A stretch of 64,000 nucleotides of DNA from Polyangiaceae bacterium (GTDB taxonomy: Bacteria > Myxococcota_A > Polyangia > Polyangiales > Polyangiaceae), in contig JADJYE010000007.1 in NCBI GenBank assembly GCA_016719945.1, forward strand, positions 1-64,000, given 5' to 3'. Below the pieces are notes generated by a model, which saw nothing but the letters and a program-made list of their open reading frames with translations, was not told where the DNA came from and did not search any database. The position numbers were made by a program, and so were the translations under genes. This document shows positions 1-9,300 of the stretch, piece after piece (position 1 is the stretch's first letter; the number at the start of each line of letters is the position of its first letter).

Positions 1-865
1 CTACCTGAGCCCCGAGGTGATCGCCTGCTACGATCAGTTCTGAGCTGCCGGAGCTGCGCGCCGGAATACGCCGAGGCCTGGCGTCGGGTCGCGGCGCGGC
101 TCGAGGGCTACGACGACGTCATCGTGGGTTCGACCCGATCAACGAGCCCCTATTGGGGCTCGTACACCGTCACGGCGTTCGAGGCCTCCGTGCTGCAGGG
201 TTCTACGAGGAGCTGGTCCCGAAGATCCGCGAGCTGCGCCCCACGTGGATCGCCTTCCTCGAGCCCGGGTCGAGCCGGAACCTGGGCATCCCACGGGGCT
301 GACGAAGATGCCCTTCGCGGACGTGGTCTATTCGCCGCACTCGTACGACAGCGAAGCCGAGTCGGGGATGGGCTTCGACTCGCGCGCCGCGACGCGGTGC
401 TTCGCCAATGCGCGAGACCTCGCCGAGGAGGCGGAGGCGCTCGCCGGCCTCTGGATTGGCGAGTACGGGGCATGGCCGACGCGCCGGGCATCGTCGAGCA
501 TGACGGCCGAATACGACGCGTTCGGCGCGCTGGCCGCCGGCACGACCTATTGGGCCTACGACCGGGGCGGCGGGTACAGCCTGCTCGACGACGAGGGCGC
601 CGAGCGAGAGCCGCTGGTCTCGACGCTGGTCCGTCCGTGGCCCGAGCGCGTCGCCGGCGACCCGCTGAGCTACGCGTTCGACGCGGCGACCTCGACCTTC
701 ACGCTCAGCTACCGGGCAGACCCGGCGATCTCCGCGCCGACGGAGACGGTGCTGTCGCGCGTCTACCCCTCGGGCTACGCCGTGCAATGCGACGGCTGCG
801 AGATCGAGGAGGCGGGGCCGATCCTGCGTGTCACCAGCCCGCCCTCGGGGATCCGGCGATCGTGA
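1..865 (+). pseudogene. GH5-family glycosidase (endoglycoceramidase-like), 5'-truncated and frameshifted
   Basis: A secreted GH5-type glycosidase can be read only by hopping frames. Pieces include YAEAWRRVAARLEGYDDVI (67-123), then FDPINEP with its catalytic-type Asn-Glu (about 129-149), then YWGSYTVTAFEASVLQ, FYEELVPKIREL, and a clean stretch from about 308 to the stop at 865 containing YSPHSYD, GEYGAWP (probable second catalytic Glu) and TTYWAYD. At least four one-base indels are needed: a base missing near 128, an extra C in the run 147-150, a base missing near 201, and one missing near 295. An in-frame TGA lies at 41-43. The 5' end lies outside the window. Several indels within 300 bases, at sites such as GGCTTC read as GGTTC, suggest read errors, but a true pseudogene cannot be excluded. 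The family call is fairly firm; the exact substrate is inferred. Confidence 0.6.
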
Positions 866-920
866 CGATTGCTCCCGCTGGCGGGTGATCGGCCCCCTGG
901 CTTCCTGGCTCGGCGACGCG

Positions 921-1775
921 ATGGCGCTCGGCTGCGCCCCTGGCCTGGGCGTGCTCGATCCTGCTCTTCCGGCGCGCAAAGGACGTAGACCCGGCGGGCC
1001 TGAACCTGTTCAAGAACGTGCTCGCGACCGGGATGCTGGTCGCAACCATGATCGCGACGGGGGCGCGCTCGACCTAGGCCGGAGCCCGCGAGACTGGGCG
1101 CTGCTCGCGGTGAGCGGGGTGCTCGGCCTGGCGGTCGGTGACACCCTGTTCTTGGCCGGGCTGAGGCGGCTCGACGCCTCGGTCGCGGCCGTGACCGACT
1201 GCACCTACTCACCCACGGTGGTCGCGCTGAGCGCTCCTCTTGGGGGAGCGACTGGGCCGGGCATCGCGATCGGCGCGCCGCTGATCGTCCTTGGGCTCTT
1301 GTTGGTGAGCTGGCGGGGGAAGAGCGGCGGCGTGGCGACCCCGATCGACCGGCGCGGCGTAGCGCTCGCGATCGCGGGGGTCATGTCGACGGCCCTCGGG
1401 GTCGTCGTGGCGAAGCCAGCGCTCGGCGCGAGCTCGCTGATCGAGGCCACGACCATCCGCCTGGTGGCGGGCACCAGCGCGCTCTTCGCGTTCCAGGCCG
1501 CAGCAGGGCAGGCTCGGCGGGCGCTGTCCGTGTTCGTGCCCAGCGCGTCGTGGCGGGTGATGATTCCAGCGACGATCCTCGGCGCGTACGTGGCGATGAT
1601 CCTCTGGCTGGGCGGCATGAAATACGGGACCGCCTCACGCGCCGCCCTGCTCAATCAGAGCGCGGCGGTCTGGGTGTTGCTGCTGTCGGCGCTGCTCGGA
1701 GAGAAGATCCCGAGGCTGCGCTGGGTCGGCGCGGGGCTCGCGGTCTTTGGCGTGGCCGTGGTGATCGCGGCCTGA
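921..1775 (+). pseudogene. EamA/DMT-family transporter, two compensating frameshifts
   Basis: Inner-membrane drug/metabolite transporter (EamA) of about 284 residues with roughly ten hydrophobic segments. From the ATG at 921 the reading is MALGCALAWACSILLFRRAK if one C is removed from the run 937-940. It then continues through DPAGLNLFKNVLATGMLVAT and needs one G restored in the run 1059-1063 before LDLGRSPRDWALLAVSGVL. From there it is open to the stop at 1775. The second half repeats the EamA pattern (IRLVAGTSALFAF, YGTASRAALLNQS, VWVLLLSALLGE). Both lesions are in homopolymers and cancel, so the gene is probably intact in the organism. Substrate unknown. Confidence 0.65.
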
Positions 1776-1804
1776 GCTTCGCGCGCGCTGGCGCGCCCCT
1801 GCGC

Positions 1805-2803
1805 TCACGCCATCGCGAGCACGACGCTCCCGCGCTTGCGGCCGGAGTCCACCCGCGCGTGCGCCTCGGCGACCCGCGCGAGCGGGAAGGTCGCGTCGAT
1901 CACCGGGCGCAGCGCACCCTCGCGGGCCAGGTCCAGGGCCGCGCTCAGGTCCTCGAGGTTGCCAGGCGACACGCCGGCGATGACCCGGTGGCCGCTGAGG
2001 CGCCCTTGCCAGAGCGCCGCGACCAACCCGCCGAGCCCACACACCACCCGCAGCAGTCGGCCGCCGGGGCGCAGCACCCGCGCACAGCGCGCGTAGTCAG
2101 TCCCCCCGATGCAATCCATCACGACGTCAACCGTCTCCGAGCCGCGCGTGAAGTCGTGCGTGTTGTAGTCGAGGACCTCCTTCGCGCCGAGCTCACGCGC
2201 CAGCGCGGCGTTCGCGGCGCTGCACACCGCGGTGACCTCGGCGCCGTCGTGGCTGGCGATCTGCACCGCCGCCGCGCCCACCGCGCCCGACGCCCCGAGG
2301 ATCAGCACTCGCTCGCCCGGCTGCAGCCGCGCCTCGCGCCGCAGGTAGTGCAGCGCGGTGCAGGCGCCGAAGGGCAGCGCCGCGGCCTCCTCCCACGACA
2401 GCCCCTCGGGCATCGGCAAGAAGCGGCGCGTCCTCGCGCAGCTTCACGTACTCCGCGTGGGCGCCCATGGCCGCGCCCACGAAGGCCACCACCGCGTCGC
2501 CCACGCGGAAGCGGGTGACGCCCGCGCCGACCTCCACCACCTCACCGGCGAGGTCGGTGCCCAGCACCAGCGCCGCGGGCCACGCCAGCCCAGCGCGAGG
2601 CGGCCCAGGAGCTTCATCCCGGGAGGCACGCGCATCGCCCGTACGCGCGCGTCGCCGGACGACACCGTGGACGCCCGCACCCGCACCAGCAGCTCGCCGG
2701 CGCTCACCGTCGGGCGGGGCACCGCCCGCACCCGCAGGACTCCAGGATCTCCGTAGTGGGTGACCTCAACCGCACGCATCGTCTCGCTCGCTGAGCTGGT
2801 CAT
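1805..2803 (-). pseudogene. Zinc-independent medium-chain oxidoreductase (quinone oxidoreductase-like), two frameshifts
   Basis: NAD(P)H-dependent alcohol dehydrogenase/quinone reductase of the MDR superfamily, about 332 residues. The start at 2803 gives MTSSASETMRAVEVTHYG. The N-terminal GroES-like fold runs to about 2590, where a missing base shifts the frame into LGTDLAGEVVEVGAGV and RFRVGDAVVAF. An extra T near 2415 (CTTCTT for CTTCT) restores the frame into PMPEGLSWEEAAALP, the ERVLILGASGAVG Rossmann loop (GASGAVG) and the C-terminal part ending RKRGSVVLAMA. No cluster of structural-zinc cysteines is visible. It is divergent from the LysR gene at 2878, the classic arrangement for a regulator and its target. 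The indels are probably sequence errors. Confidence 0.65.
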
Positions 2804-2877
2804 GCGACCCATCCTGGGGGTCCGACGCGCGTCGCACCATCCACGAATTCGCGCGCGCCCTGTGCGAGGATGCACAG

Positions 2878-3744
2878 GTGCACTGGGACGACCTCCGCTA
2901 CGCCCTGGCGCTCGCGCGCGGCGGCACCCTCAGCGCCGCCGCGGAGCGCCTCGGGGTGAGCCACACGACGGTCAGCCGCCGACTGCGCGCGCTCGAGGAG
3001 CGCGTCGGCGCGACCCTGTTCGAGGTGGGCCCCGAGGGCTACGCCGCCACCGCGGCGGGGGAAGATCTGGTGGCCGTCGCCGCGCGTTTGGAGGCCGAGA
3101 CCCTGGCGCTCGAGAGCCGGGTGCTCGGCCGCGACGAACGCCTCGCGGGCGCGCTGCGGGTGTCGGTGATGGAGCTGGTGCTGCGCGGCTTCCACCGGGC
3201 CTTCGGGTCCTTCGTGGCGGCGCACCCCGAGGTCGCGCTGACGGTGACCGCGACGGACGACGAGGTCTCGCTCACGCGCCGCGAGGCCGACGTCGCGCTG
3301 CGCCTCAACAACACCCCGCCGGAGCACCTCGTCGGACGACGGCTCGGCGGCGTGCAGTTCGACGTATACGCCTCCCGCGCGCTGGTCGACCGGGTGGGCG
3401 CCGACGCGCCGCTCGGCGCCTACCCGTGGATCGCCTGGGACGAACGTCTCAACGCCCAATGGCTCGACGCGTGGCTCGCCGAGCACGCCCCCGGCGCGCG
3501 CGTCGTCCTGCGCGTCGACACCGGCGCCGCGGCGATGCACGACCTCATCGCCGCGGGCGCGGGCGTGCAGTTCCTCGCGCGCTTCGAGGGCGAGGCCGAC
3601 CCCTCCTTGGTGTGCCTCGGCCCCGGCGATCCCTTCGCGCGCAGAGACCTCTGGATCCTCACGGCGCCGGAGCTGCGCCACACCCCGCGCGTGCGCGCCT
3701 TCATGGATCACATGGCCGAAGAGCTGCGCGCCGCGCTGGAGTAG
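2878..3744 (+). CDS. LysR-family transcriptional regulator
   Basis: 288-residue DNA-binding regulator. The GTG start is followed by WDDLRYALALARGGTLSAAA, and the winged helix-turn-helix has the LysR signature GVSHTTVSRRLRALEERVGA (residues about 24-43). The C-terminal two-thirds is a periplasmic-binding-protein-like effector domain (RREADVALRL, YPWIAWDE, GAGVQFLARF). It is transcribed away from the oxidoreductase at 1805-2803 with 74 bases between the starts, so it probably controls that gene and itself. The effector is unknown. A short non-coding patch with hairpins follows. Confidence 0.9.
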   Translation: MHWDDLRYALALARGGTLSAAAERLGVSHTTVSRRLRALEERVGATLFEVGPEGYAATAAGEDLVAVAARLEAETLALESRVLGRDERLAGALRVSVMELVLRGFHRAFGSFVAAHPEVALTVTATDDEVSLTRREADVALRLNNTPPEHLVGRRLGGVQFDVYASRALVDRVGADAPLGAYPWIAWDERLNAQWLDAWLAEHAPGARVVLRVDTGAAAMHDLIAAGAGVQFLARFEGEADPSLVCLGPGDPFARRDLWILTAPELRHTPRVRAFMDHMAEELRAALE

Positions 3745-3773
3745 GGGCAGAAGGCGCACCGTACGTCGCTGGG

Positions 3774-3826
3774 TCGGCGACAGCGAGGCCACCCATTGGG
3801 CGAATGCTCCCGGTAGCCGTCGCCGA
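3774..3826. repeat. Hairpin repeat, copy 1
   Basis: Inverted arms 3774-3784 and 3816-3826 (11 bases, one A·C mismatch) flank a 31-base loop. The loop is nearly identical to that of copy 2 at 3910-3962, including an exact shared core from the CCATTGGG stretch onward. The arm sequence differs from copy 2 by a paired G-C to A-T change. The element sits in the 383-base gap between the LysR stop and the end of the minus-strand lipoprotein at 4128. No convincing gene was seen in that gap. Confidence 0.75.
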
Positions 3827-3909
3827 ACCCGTCGCCAAAGCGACCTGTTCGCGGCTTGCCTGCCCGATCCCCGCGGAGATCAGCGCCCGGAGGTAGGCGG
3901 CGAACGCTT

Positions 3910-3962
3910 TCGACGACAGCGAGGACAACCATTGGGCGAATGCTCCCGGTAGCTGTCGTCGA
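3910..3962. repeat. Hairpin repeat, copy 2
   Basis: A perfect 11-bp inverted repeat (3910-3920 with 3952-3962) encloses a 31-base loop of the same length and nearly the same sequence as copy 1. The centre-to-centre spacing is 136 bases. Conserved loop with compensatory arm changes suggests a folded RNA or DNA element rather than coding sequence. Family not recognised. Confidence 0.75.
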
Positions 3963-4006
3963 ACCATGCCCCCGGGCGCCACACAGTCCGCGGCGACCGA
4001 CCCCGA

Positions 4007-4025
4007 GGACATGCCCGGCATGTCC
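4007..4025. promoter_or_regulatory. 19-bp perfect dyad
   Basis: Arms 4007-4015 and 4017-4025 are exact reverse complements around one central C. It could be an operator for a dimeric regulator or part of a terminator for the convergent transcripts. It lies just beyond the hairpin repeats and 103 bases past the stop of the minus-strand lipoprotein. Confidence 0.35.
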
Positions 4026-4127
4026 GTGGGCGCTGTCGCTATGGGGGGATGCGGGAGCCCGCCGTCCCTCTTCGTTCGCCATGACCTGTGCAAGCAGCGG
4101 GTCGAGGGCGTCCCCCCAATGGGATCC

Positions 4128-4898
4128 CTAATCCAGCTCGACCGCGAGGGACCCGCACGAGATCCCGAGGGCGTCGATGGACTCGCCGGCGCGCATCCGG
4201 CTGACCATCCCTACCCGCCCCGGCTCGCAGAGGAGCGGCTCGAACGCCTCCCCGCCTTCGCCGCCCACCGCGAGCAGGAAGTGAGGCTCGCCGGTCCCGA
4301 CCTCCACGCCCGCCTCGGTGACGACGACGATGAAGGGAGCACAGGCGAGCTCGAGCTGGTCGAGGAGCGCCCCGGAGCGCCCAGCGAAGCCGACGACGAC
4401 CTCCCCGGCCGGGCATGCGCTGATCCAAGGCTCCGAGCCGTTCGTTCCGTGCAGCGGCATGGCGATCGGCTCGCCGACCTCCACCGAGTACGAGCCGTCC
4501 TCGGCCTGCACCAGGGTGAGCTCGGCGCAGCCGGCCGCCATGACGCCGTGCCAGCCGCGGCTATCGAGGTACCCGCCGAACCCGACCAGGGCTTGTCCCT
4601 CGGCGCAGGGGTCGACGTAGAGCTCACCCCCGCTCCCGCCCGCCATCGGCAATTCGACGAGCGCGGGCGGCTCGTCCTCGGGGGCCTCGGGCTCGGACAT
4701 GTCCTCGTCCTCTTCGGGGACCTCTTCCCCCGACGCGGCGTCGTCCGCCTCGTCCCCGCCCTCGCCCGCGTCCATGAACGGGTCGTTGTCGAAGTCGGAG
4801 CCGCGGATGACGCAGGCGGGAGTGAGCGCGCCCAGAACGAGCGCGCCGAGGAGGAGGGAGAGGGAGGTTCGGCGGTTGGCGGTGGGGTCGTTGTGCAT
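4128..4898 (-). CDS. Probable lipoprotein with acidic linker and two Cys-containing beta repeats
   Basis: 256 residues. The start at 4898 was chosen over an upstream in-frame ATG (4937) because GGAGGGG lies just before it. An N-terminal hydrophobic segment ends at ALTPAC (Cys29), a plausible but imperfect lipobox. A strongly acidic Glu/Asp/Pro linker (residues about 45-85) follows. The rest holds two related blocks, CAEGQALVGFGGYLDSRGW and CPAGEVVVGFAGRSG, each followed by a C-terminal Cys and a hydrophobic strand, reminiscent of jacalin/VMO-I-type beta prisms. The structural analogy is inference. It lies downstream of the AgmX-like gene on the same strand (61-base gap), so probably co-transcribed. 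Function unknown. Confidence 0.75.
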   Translation of the reverse strand: MHNDPTANRRTSLSLLLGALVLGALTPACVIRGSDFDNDPFMDAGEGGDEADDAASGEEVPEEDEDMSEPEAPEDEPPALVELPMAGGSGGELYVDPCAEGQALVGFGGYLDSRGWHGVMAAGCAELTLVQAEDGSYSVEVGEPIAMPLHGTNGSEPWISACPAGEVVVGFAGRSGALLDQLELACAPFIVVVTEAGVEVGTGEPHFLLAVGGEGGEAFEPLLCEPGRVGMVSRMRAGESIDALGISCGSLAVELD

Positions 4899-4959
4899 GA
4901 CATCCCCTCCAGTCGGCGCCGGCCTCTGGAACGTCACGCGCCAGGTTGCCCCCGCTCCG

Positions 4960-5664
4960 TCACATCTCGAACGTCAGCTTCGCGGCGCGCCGCCCCGGCG
5001 ACTTCACGCGCAGCTTCTCGAGCTGGGCCGCGACGCAGTCGGCGACCTCTTGCTCCGCCGCGCTGGGCGGCACCACACCCGCGCTCTTCACCCGCCCGTC
5101 GGGCCTCACGTACGCGGTGGCGACGAAGCGCCCGTCTTTGCCCTTCTTGCAGCTGGCGGCGTTCTTCGCGAGGTGCTTCACCACCGGCCTCACCTTGTCG
5201 GCCTCCCACACCACGGGCGCGACGCCCGCGTCGACGTCGAAGCTCCGCGTCGCCAGGCCCTCTCCGCCGAGCGGTCGCGGCCACTCGGCGGCGCGCGCGA
5301 TCTCGAGCACGCAGCGCTCGGTGTCCTGGTCGCCGAGCGTGCTCGCGCTCAGGTAGGCCCAGCGCGCCTTGCCCTCCTCGTCGACGCGCAGCGAGATCGC
5401 GAAGTGCCCGCCGAGCTCCTTCACGCGGGTTGCGCCGTCGGCGATGCACGCGAAAATCGGCCCCTGCAGCTGGGCGAAGGTCGCTGACACGGCGTCCTCG
5501 TTCATCCCGCCGATCTCGCCTCGGACCGCGCTCGCGCCGCGCGCCTCGACCTGCAGCGGCGCCTCGGCCTCGACGACCAGCGGCTTCGCCGACCCGCACC
5601 CGACCGTTCCGAGCAGACCTACGAGCCCGAGCGCTGCCTCGATCCCGCGCCGACGCCAATCCAT
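4960..5664 (-). CDS. AgmX/TonB-like C-terminal-domain lipoprotein
   Basis: 234 residues from the ATG at 5664 (MDWRRRGIEAALGLVG). The signal sequence ends LGTVGC (Cys23). The body carries two blocks of the AgmX/PglI C-terminal type: an IFACIADGATR region with GGHFAISLRVDEEGKAR, then CVLEIARAAEWPRP, and a second set ending EVADCVAAQLEKLRVKSP. This TonB-like fold is common in Myxococcota envelope and gliding-associated proteins. Paired Cys about 50 residues apart in each block suggest periplasmic disulfides. It precedes the lipoprotein at 4898. Exact role unknown. Confidence 0.7.
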   Translation of the reverse strand: MDWRRRGIEAALGLVGLLGTVGCGSAKPLVVEAEAPLQVEARGASAVRGEIGGMNEDAVSATFAQLQGPIFACIADGATRVKELGGHFAISLRVDEEGKARWAYLSASTLGDQDTERCVLEIARAAEWPRPLGGEGLATRSFDVDAGVAPVVWEADKVRPVVKHLAKNAASCKKGKDGRFVATAYVRPDGRVKSAGVVPPSAAEQEVADCVAAQLEKLRVKSPGRRAAKLTFEM

Positions 5665-5822
5665 GGGCCTTCTACAGCACGGGCCGTGCCACTGTCTTTC
5701 TCTGCGTCCCGACGGGACCTGAGGGGGCTCTGGCCTGAGGTAGCGACGCGCCATGGATCTCATGTTGTCCATGCACGCCGCGGCGTGCCGGCGCCCGGAG
5801 GACACCCTACTCTGCCCCCCGC

Positions 5823-6296
5823 ATGAGCGACCTCGGCCCGCGCCCCTTCCGTGTCCTCGGTGTCCAGCAGATCGCCGTCGGCGCCCCCGACAAGGCCAAG
5901 CTCCGCACGTTCTGGGTCGACCTGATGGGGCTATCGCCGCAGGGCTCGTTCAAGAGCGAGCGAGAGAACGTCGACGAGGACATCGTCACCCTCGGCCGCG
6001 GCGCGGCGACCGTGGAGCTCGACCTGATGCAGCCCATCGACGAGAGCAAGAAGCCGCGCGTGCACGAGCCGGCGCTCAACCACATCGGCCTGTGGGTCGA
6101 CGATCTCGCGGCCGCGGTCGAGTGGCTGACGAAGTCAGGCGTTCGCTTCACGCCGGGCGGCATCCGCAAGGGAGCCGCTGGGCACGACGTCTGCTTCATC
6201 CACCCACGCGGGGACGCTTCGTCGCCGATCGGCGCCGAGGGCGTCCTCGTGGAGCTCGTGCAGGCGCCGCCCGACGTGATCGCCGCGCTGAGCTAA
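5823..6296 (+). CDS. VOC-superfamily protein (glyoxalase / methylmalonyl-CoA epimerase-like)
   Basis: 157 residues with two beta-alpha-beta-beta-beta modules. Module 1 begins LGVQQIAVGAPD and contains VELDLMQP; module 2 contains NHIGLWVDDLAAAVEWL and ends GVLVELVQAP. The usual metal ligands are His/Glu/His/Glu. The first position here reads Gln (QQIAV), while Glu (VELDL), His (NHIGL) and Glu (VELVQ) are kept, so metal coordination may be altered. The overall pattern resembles methylmalonyl-CoA epimerase more than dioxygenases. No pathway neighbours support a specific substrate. Confidence 0.8.
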   Translation: MSDLGPRPFRVLGVQQIAVGAPDKAKLRTFWVDLMGLSPQGSFKSERENVDEDIVTLGRGAATVELDLMQPIDESKKPRVHEPALNHIGLWVDDLAAAVEWLTKSGVRFTPGGIRKGAAGHDVCFIHPRGDASSPIGAEGVLVELVQAPPDVIAALS

Positions 6297-6374
6297 GCTT
6301 ACGTCCGACCACGTTGACGAGGCCAGGTCCATGGCGTGTGATTCGAGGGTGACCCTCGCTGTCGTTCGGAGCTC

Positions 6375-9300
6375 GTGGTGACCAGCGCGCGCGCAGGCTC
6401 GACCATCAGCAACGAGCTCTTACCCCTGCTCGTCGCGTCATTGCCGAGCAGCCGGGACGTGGCCGAGGTGGTCCAGGCGGCGCTCGATCGCGCCATCATG
6501 TACGTCGCGGTCGACGAGCCCACGCAGCCTGGGGTCCAGTACGCGCTCGATCTGTCGAGCCCGGGTCAGAAGAAGAGCGTCGCCGTGCTCGCCGTGGCCG
6601 CGGGCGCCCCCGCGGGCGGCAAGGAGCTGCTCGGCCTCAGGCCGCTCGGGTCGCAGGGCGAGGCGGCGCTGCAGGCGTTCCTCTCCGCGCTGCCGACGCA
6701 GGCCGCGCAGGCCCAGGCCGTCGACCCCTTCATCGGGAGGCTGCTGGGCGGCGGCCGCTACGAGATCGTCTCGGCCATCAACGAGGGCTCCGCCGGCCGG
6801 GTCTACCGCGGGCGGCACCTGCTGCTCGACCGTCCGATCGCCATCAAGGTCCTGCACGATCAGTACGCGAAGGACCCGATCTTCACCGCGCACTTCCACG
6901 GCGAGGCGCGCGCCGCGGGGCGCCTCGATCACCTCAACATCTGCCGCGTCTTCGACTTCGGTCAGGACGACGACGGTCTGCTCTACATCGTGATGGAGCT
7001 GCTCAGCGGCACCGATCTGTGCACGATGATCGAGTCGAAGGGGCCGGTGCCTGCGGCGAAGATCGCCGAGCTCATGACGCAGGTCTGCGCGGCCCTCTCG
7101 GTGGCGCACGAGCGCGGCATCGTGCACCGCGATATCAAGGCCGAGAACATCGTCGTCATGCCCACCGTCGACGACGACGGCCAACCCGCCGACCTCGTGA
7201 AGGTGTGCGACTTCGGGCTGGCGATGTCCGTCGATCTCTCGAGCTCGGAGCAGGGCGCCGCCTTCCAAGGCACCTGCGGGACGCCCGCGTACATGCCCCC
7301 GGAGCAGGTGCGAGGCGAGCAGCTCGACGCGCGCGCGGACGTCTACGCCTGCGGGGTCCTGATGTACGTGCTCGCGACCGGCAGGCTGCCGTTCGACCAC
7401 GACGACCCGCGCCGGGTGCTGAGGATGCACCTGCAGACCGAGCCGGTGCGGCCCAGCGTCTATCGGCCCAACATCGATCCACACCTCGAGGCCTGCATCC
7501 TCAAGGCGATGAGCAAGGATCGGAGCGCGCGCTTCGCCAACGCGAGAGAGCTGCGCGCCGTCCTGCGCATGCTCCGCTCGACCGAGACGCGCCCCGTCGC
7601 CGTCCCCGCCGCGGTCGACGTCACGCCCGCGCCGATCTCCGCCCCGCCGGTCGACTCGGTCCGGTTCAATGTCGCCGCGACGCGCGCTGCGCCAGCGCTG
7701 GGGGACCGAGAGGCCGGTCTCGCAGACGCGGTCTTCGAGCTGGGCCGCGCGGTGGTGTGGGCGCCCTCCGAGGCGGAGAGCTTCCCCGCGATCGAGGCCC
7801 TGCTCGAGGGTCGAGGCGGCGTGACCTTCTTCCGCGCCGAGCCTTCGAGCCCAAGCCTCCGCGTGTACGACCGCGCGACCGCCCCGGCAGACCTCGCGTC
7901 GCTCGCCGGCGCTAGCGCGGTCTCGGGCCTCGCGGACGTCCTCGCGCGCCGCGGGGTGTTGTCGATCACGCTGCTCGAGGGCGTGGACGTCCAGCAGATC
8001 ATCGCGCGCCTGCGAGACGAGCCGGCGACCTCCACCGCGTTGCCGCGGGGGTCGGTCGTGACGGAGGACGCGCGACTCGGCCGACACCGCGCCCTGCCCT
8101 GGTCGGTCGATCTGGCGGCGACGCAGGTCGCCTTTGCGATGGCCGCGCCCGGGGCCGACGCGGCGACGCGCGTGAGCGCCGCCCGCCACGCGCTTCGCGC
8201 CGTGGCTACGCCCGAGGAGGCGCGCATGGTGCTCGAGAGCTCCGACCTCGTTGCCGCCGTGGCGGGCGTCTCCGCGTGGGACGTCGCGTGCGCGATCGGC
8301 GCCGGGATCGCGCAGCCGGTCTGCGTCCGCCTGCTGGCTTCGCTGGCCCAGGAGCTGTTGAACAACAGCACCGCGGTGCCGCTCGATCTGGTGCGCATGC
8401 TCGCGCGCAGGCTGTCGACCGACCGCAGCCCCGACGCGGACGAGCTGCTGCGTGGCCTGCGCGACCGAGCGATGATCGCCCCGGAAGATCTGTGCGACGA
8501 TCTGCGCAGCGAGCGGCTCGCGGACCTGACCGCCGAGCGGTTGATCCAGACCCCGCTGCAGGCGATCGCGCCGCTCGAGGCCGCGAAGGACATCGAGACG
8601 TACGCGACGGAGCTCGGCGTCCTCGAGCAGGCGATGCAGCTCTTGTTCAAGCAAGGGCGCCTCATCCCCTTCGCCCACGCCTTCCGGACCATCGCGGCCC
8701 ACGCGGCCGACAAGTCGCACCCGTTCCGCAGCGCGACGGCCCTGCGAGCGCTCTCGTCGCTGCAAGAGTCGGCCGTCCTCGATCGCATCGCGCTGGTGCT
8801 CTTGAAGGGTGCGCCGGCCTCTCACGAGGCCGCCCAGTCGATCTTGCTCACCGCTGGCGCGGCCGGCGCGCGGGCGCTCTGCAACGCCAGGACACGCGCC
8901 GGCAATGAGCTCGACCTCGGCGCGCGCAAGCGCTTCGCAGCGGCCCTCCGGCTCATCGGTCCGAGCGCCGCGCCGGCCATCGGGCAGGCGCTGCGTCAGG
9001 CCGGTCCCGACTCGCTGGAGGTCTTCGTGCTCGAGGATCTCCTGCGCGCGATCCCCGAGGGGACGACCGGCGACATCGGCGTCAACCTCCACCGCCTCAC
9101 TCGCCACTTCGCGCCGCCGGTGCGGCGGGCGACGCTCGGAGCCCTCGTCGGCATCTCGGGCCCCCACGTGCGCCCGACGCTCGTCGACGCCCTCACCGAC
9201 CAAGATGAGGGCGTGCGCCTGTCTGCGCTCATCGGGCTGCAGCGGGTGGGCGGGCTCGAGCCGAGCCAGGTCCCCGCCGTCGAAGCGCACCTGCTGACGG

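Noticed and set aside
3701..4093. Minus-strand frames over the hairpin repeats (ATGSIRPM-like peptides)
   Set aside because: The peptide similarity comes from the DNA repeats themselves; no start context, and the two copies are read in different frames.
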